From contig CAKPQL010000031.1 of the NCBI GenBank assembly GCA_934178555.1, positions 1-5,644 of the forward strand: a stretch of DNA of 5,644 nt, written 5' to 3'. The DNA is from an uncultured Clostridia bacterium. GTDB taxonomy: Bacteria; Bacillota; Clostridia; TANB77; CAG-508. Position numbers and translations under genes: made by a program. Below the pieces are notes generated by a model. That model was not told where the DNA came from, ran no database searches, and was given only the letters and a program-made list of their open reading frames with translations. Numbering within the stretch: the stretch's first letter is position 1; every line of letters begins with the position of its first letter. Shown piece after piece: positions 4,954 to 5,644 of the stretch.

Positions 4954-5559
4954 TTATCTACAATTAATATGATTTTCCTTTATATATTTATTTAATGTAT
5001 TTCTGTTTACATTGAGAATTTTCGCAATTTGCGTCTTAGTAATACCTTTATTTAGTAATTCTTTTATTATATTGTCTCTTCCTGACAACTTATAATAACT
5101 CGATTTTCTTCCTTTAGGTCGTCCTAAAATTATTCCTTCAGCACGCTTTTTGACTAATGCTTCCTTCGTTCTCTGACTAATTAAATTTCTTTCAATTTCT
5201 GCACTTAATCCAAAGGCAAATGCTAAAACTTTTGAAGTTAAGTCATCTCCTAGCCTATAATTATCTTTTATTGTCCAAACCTTTATTTCTTTTTCCATAC
5301 AATAATTTAATATTGACATTATCATAAACATGTTTCTTCCCAATCTAGATAGTTCTGCACAAATTAAAATATCATCTTTTTTTAATTTATTTAATAATTT
5401 ACCTAATTTTCTTTGATCTATTTTTTTTGTTCCTGAAATTATTTCCTCAATCCATGAACTTACAATCATCCCCCTTTCTTTACAATAATTTTCAATTTCA
5501 AACCTTTGGTTTTCTATATTTTGTTTATCCGTACTTACTCTTATATATCCATATATCAT
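4954..5559 (-). CDS. Serine recombinase, Mpi/DNA-invertase type
   Basis: This 201-aa protein has the size of resolvases and invertases. The catalytic domain starts YGYIRVSTDKQ with the nucleophile Ser at residue 9 and Arg at 7. ELSRLGRN (69-76) holds the other active-site Arg residues. WTIKDNYRLGDDLTSKVLAFAFGLSAEIERNLISQRTKEA is the long dimer-forming E helix region (about 95-134). GRPKGRKSS links to a C-terminal helix-turn-helix (about 162-193). The LILICAELSRLGRN-like and DNYRLGDD segments recall Bacteroides master invertase Mpi more than Tn3 resolvase. The family cuts both strands via a Ser-DNA link to invert or resolve DNA between two sites. All key residues are present. AGGAGGTG five bases before the ATG confirms the start. 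Its target sites are not evident in the window. Confidence 0.92.
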   Translation of the reverse strand: MIYGYIRVSTDKQNIENQRFEIENYCKERGMIVSSWIEEIISGTKKIDQRKLGKLLNKLKKDDILICAELSRLGRNMFMIMSILNYCMEKEIKVWTIKDNYRLGDDLTSKVLAFAFGLSAEIERNLISQRTKEALVKKRAEGIILGRPKGRKSSYYKLSGRDNIIKELLNKGITKTQIAKILNVNRNTLNKYIKENHINCR

Positions 5560-5564
5560 AAATA

Positions 5565-5584
5565 CACCTCCTATGCTTATTATA
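5565..5584 (-). promoter_or_regulatory. RBS and -10 box of the serine recombinase
   Basis: AGGAGGTG (5565-5572) lies five bases before the ATG at 5559. A perfect TATAAT (5579-5584) lies just upstream of it, giving a very short leader or an activator-dependent start. At 17 bases further the -35 position reads TCTGCC, a poor match, so basal expression may be low or need an activator. Confidence 0.5.
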
Positions 5585-5625
5585 TACGACCGATTTTAAG
5601 AGGCAGAGATATTAAGAAATATTCA

Positions 5626-5639
5626 TTTGAATTTTCAAA
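5626..5639. repeat. Short inverted repeat upstream of the serine recombinase
   Basis: TTTGAA (5626-5631) and TTCAAA (5634-5639) flank a TT. This two-fold site with a 2-bp centre has the shape of a serine-recombinase or regulator half-site pair. In AT-rich DNA it may be chance. No second copy was found in the window. Confidence 0.2.
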
Positions 5640-5644
5640 ATTGT

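Noticed and set aside
1..5644. CRISPR array or toxin-antitoxin pair
   Set aside because: No regularly spaced repeats were seen, and no pair of overlapping small genes with a recognisable toxin or antitoxin fold.

Overview
The window is a very AT-rich stretch of accessory DNA. Codon use, strong AAGGAGG-type ribosome binding sites, a CCA-encoding tRNA-Met remnant and the protein families all point to a low-GC Firmicute, most likely a clostridium. This is judged by eye, with no database search. Nearly every gene except the leftmost one reads on the minus strand, and most are mobile-DNA genes or decayed passengers.

Left part (1-1535). The C-terminal catalytic part of a tyrosine recombinase (phage or ICE-type integrase) enters from the left edge and ends at 888. 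It is followed by paired CTGTCCCCA repeats, a minus-strand terminator, and the 3' half of a tRNA-Met gene (anticodon CAT, TTCGAGT T-loop, CCA end), which is the usual att core for such integrases. The 5' half of the tRNA is missing. At a shared GGCT in the anticodon stem and loop the sequence passes directly into the coding sequence of an IS200-like transposase. That IS copy is itself broken: it has a 40-nt net internal deletion and has lost its C-terminus, but it keeps its left-end hairpin and a leader that can fold over its own ribosome binding site.

Middle part (1536-2940). A small gene (1654-2052) encodes a protein made of two copies of a DnaJ-like cysteine unit with an exact 189-bp period. 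It is followed on its own strand by strong hairpins. To its right lies a nearly complete IS200-like element (about 2196-2875), with end hairpins, a 151-aa Y1 transposase and a 5' leader that again sequesters the ribosome binding site. The HUH motif of this transposase reads HVN. The segment between its stop codon and the right-end hairpin is heavily structured and could be a relic of a transposon-end RNA.

Right part (2945-5644). A TPR-like gene with its own promoter and terminator is split by one in-frame TAA codon, so it looks like a recent pseudogene. Upstream of it are a 63-aa unknown ORF, a reading frame with several stop codons, and a zinc-ribbon-like gene with three frameshifts. The window closes with an intact serine recombinase of the Mpi/invertase type with a good ribosome binding site and -10 box.

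Overall, this looks like an integration hot spot beside or inside a tRNA-Met gene, with successive mobile elements and decaying cargo. I did not find a clearly new multi-gene system. The points most worth following up are the tRNA/IS junction, the repeated RBS-masking leaders, the structured IS right end, and the internally duplicated cysteine protein.
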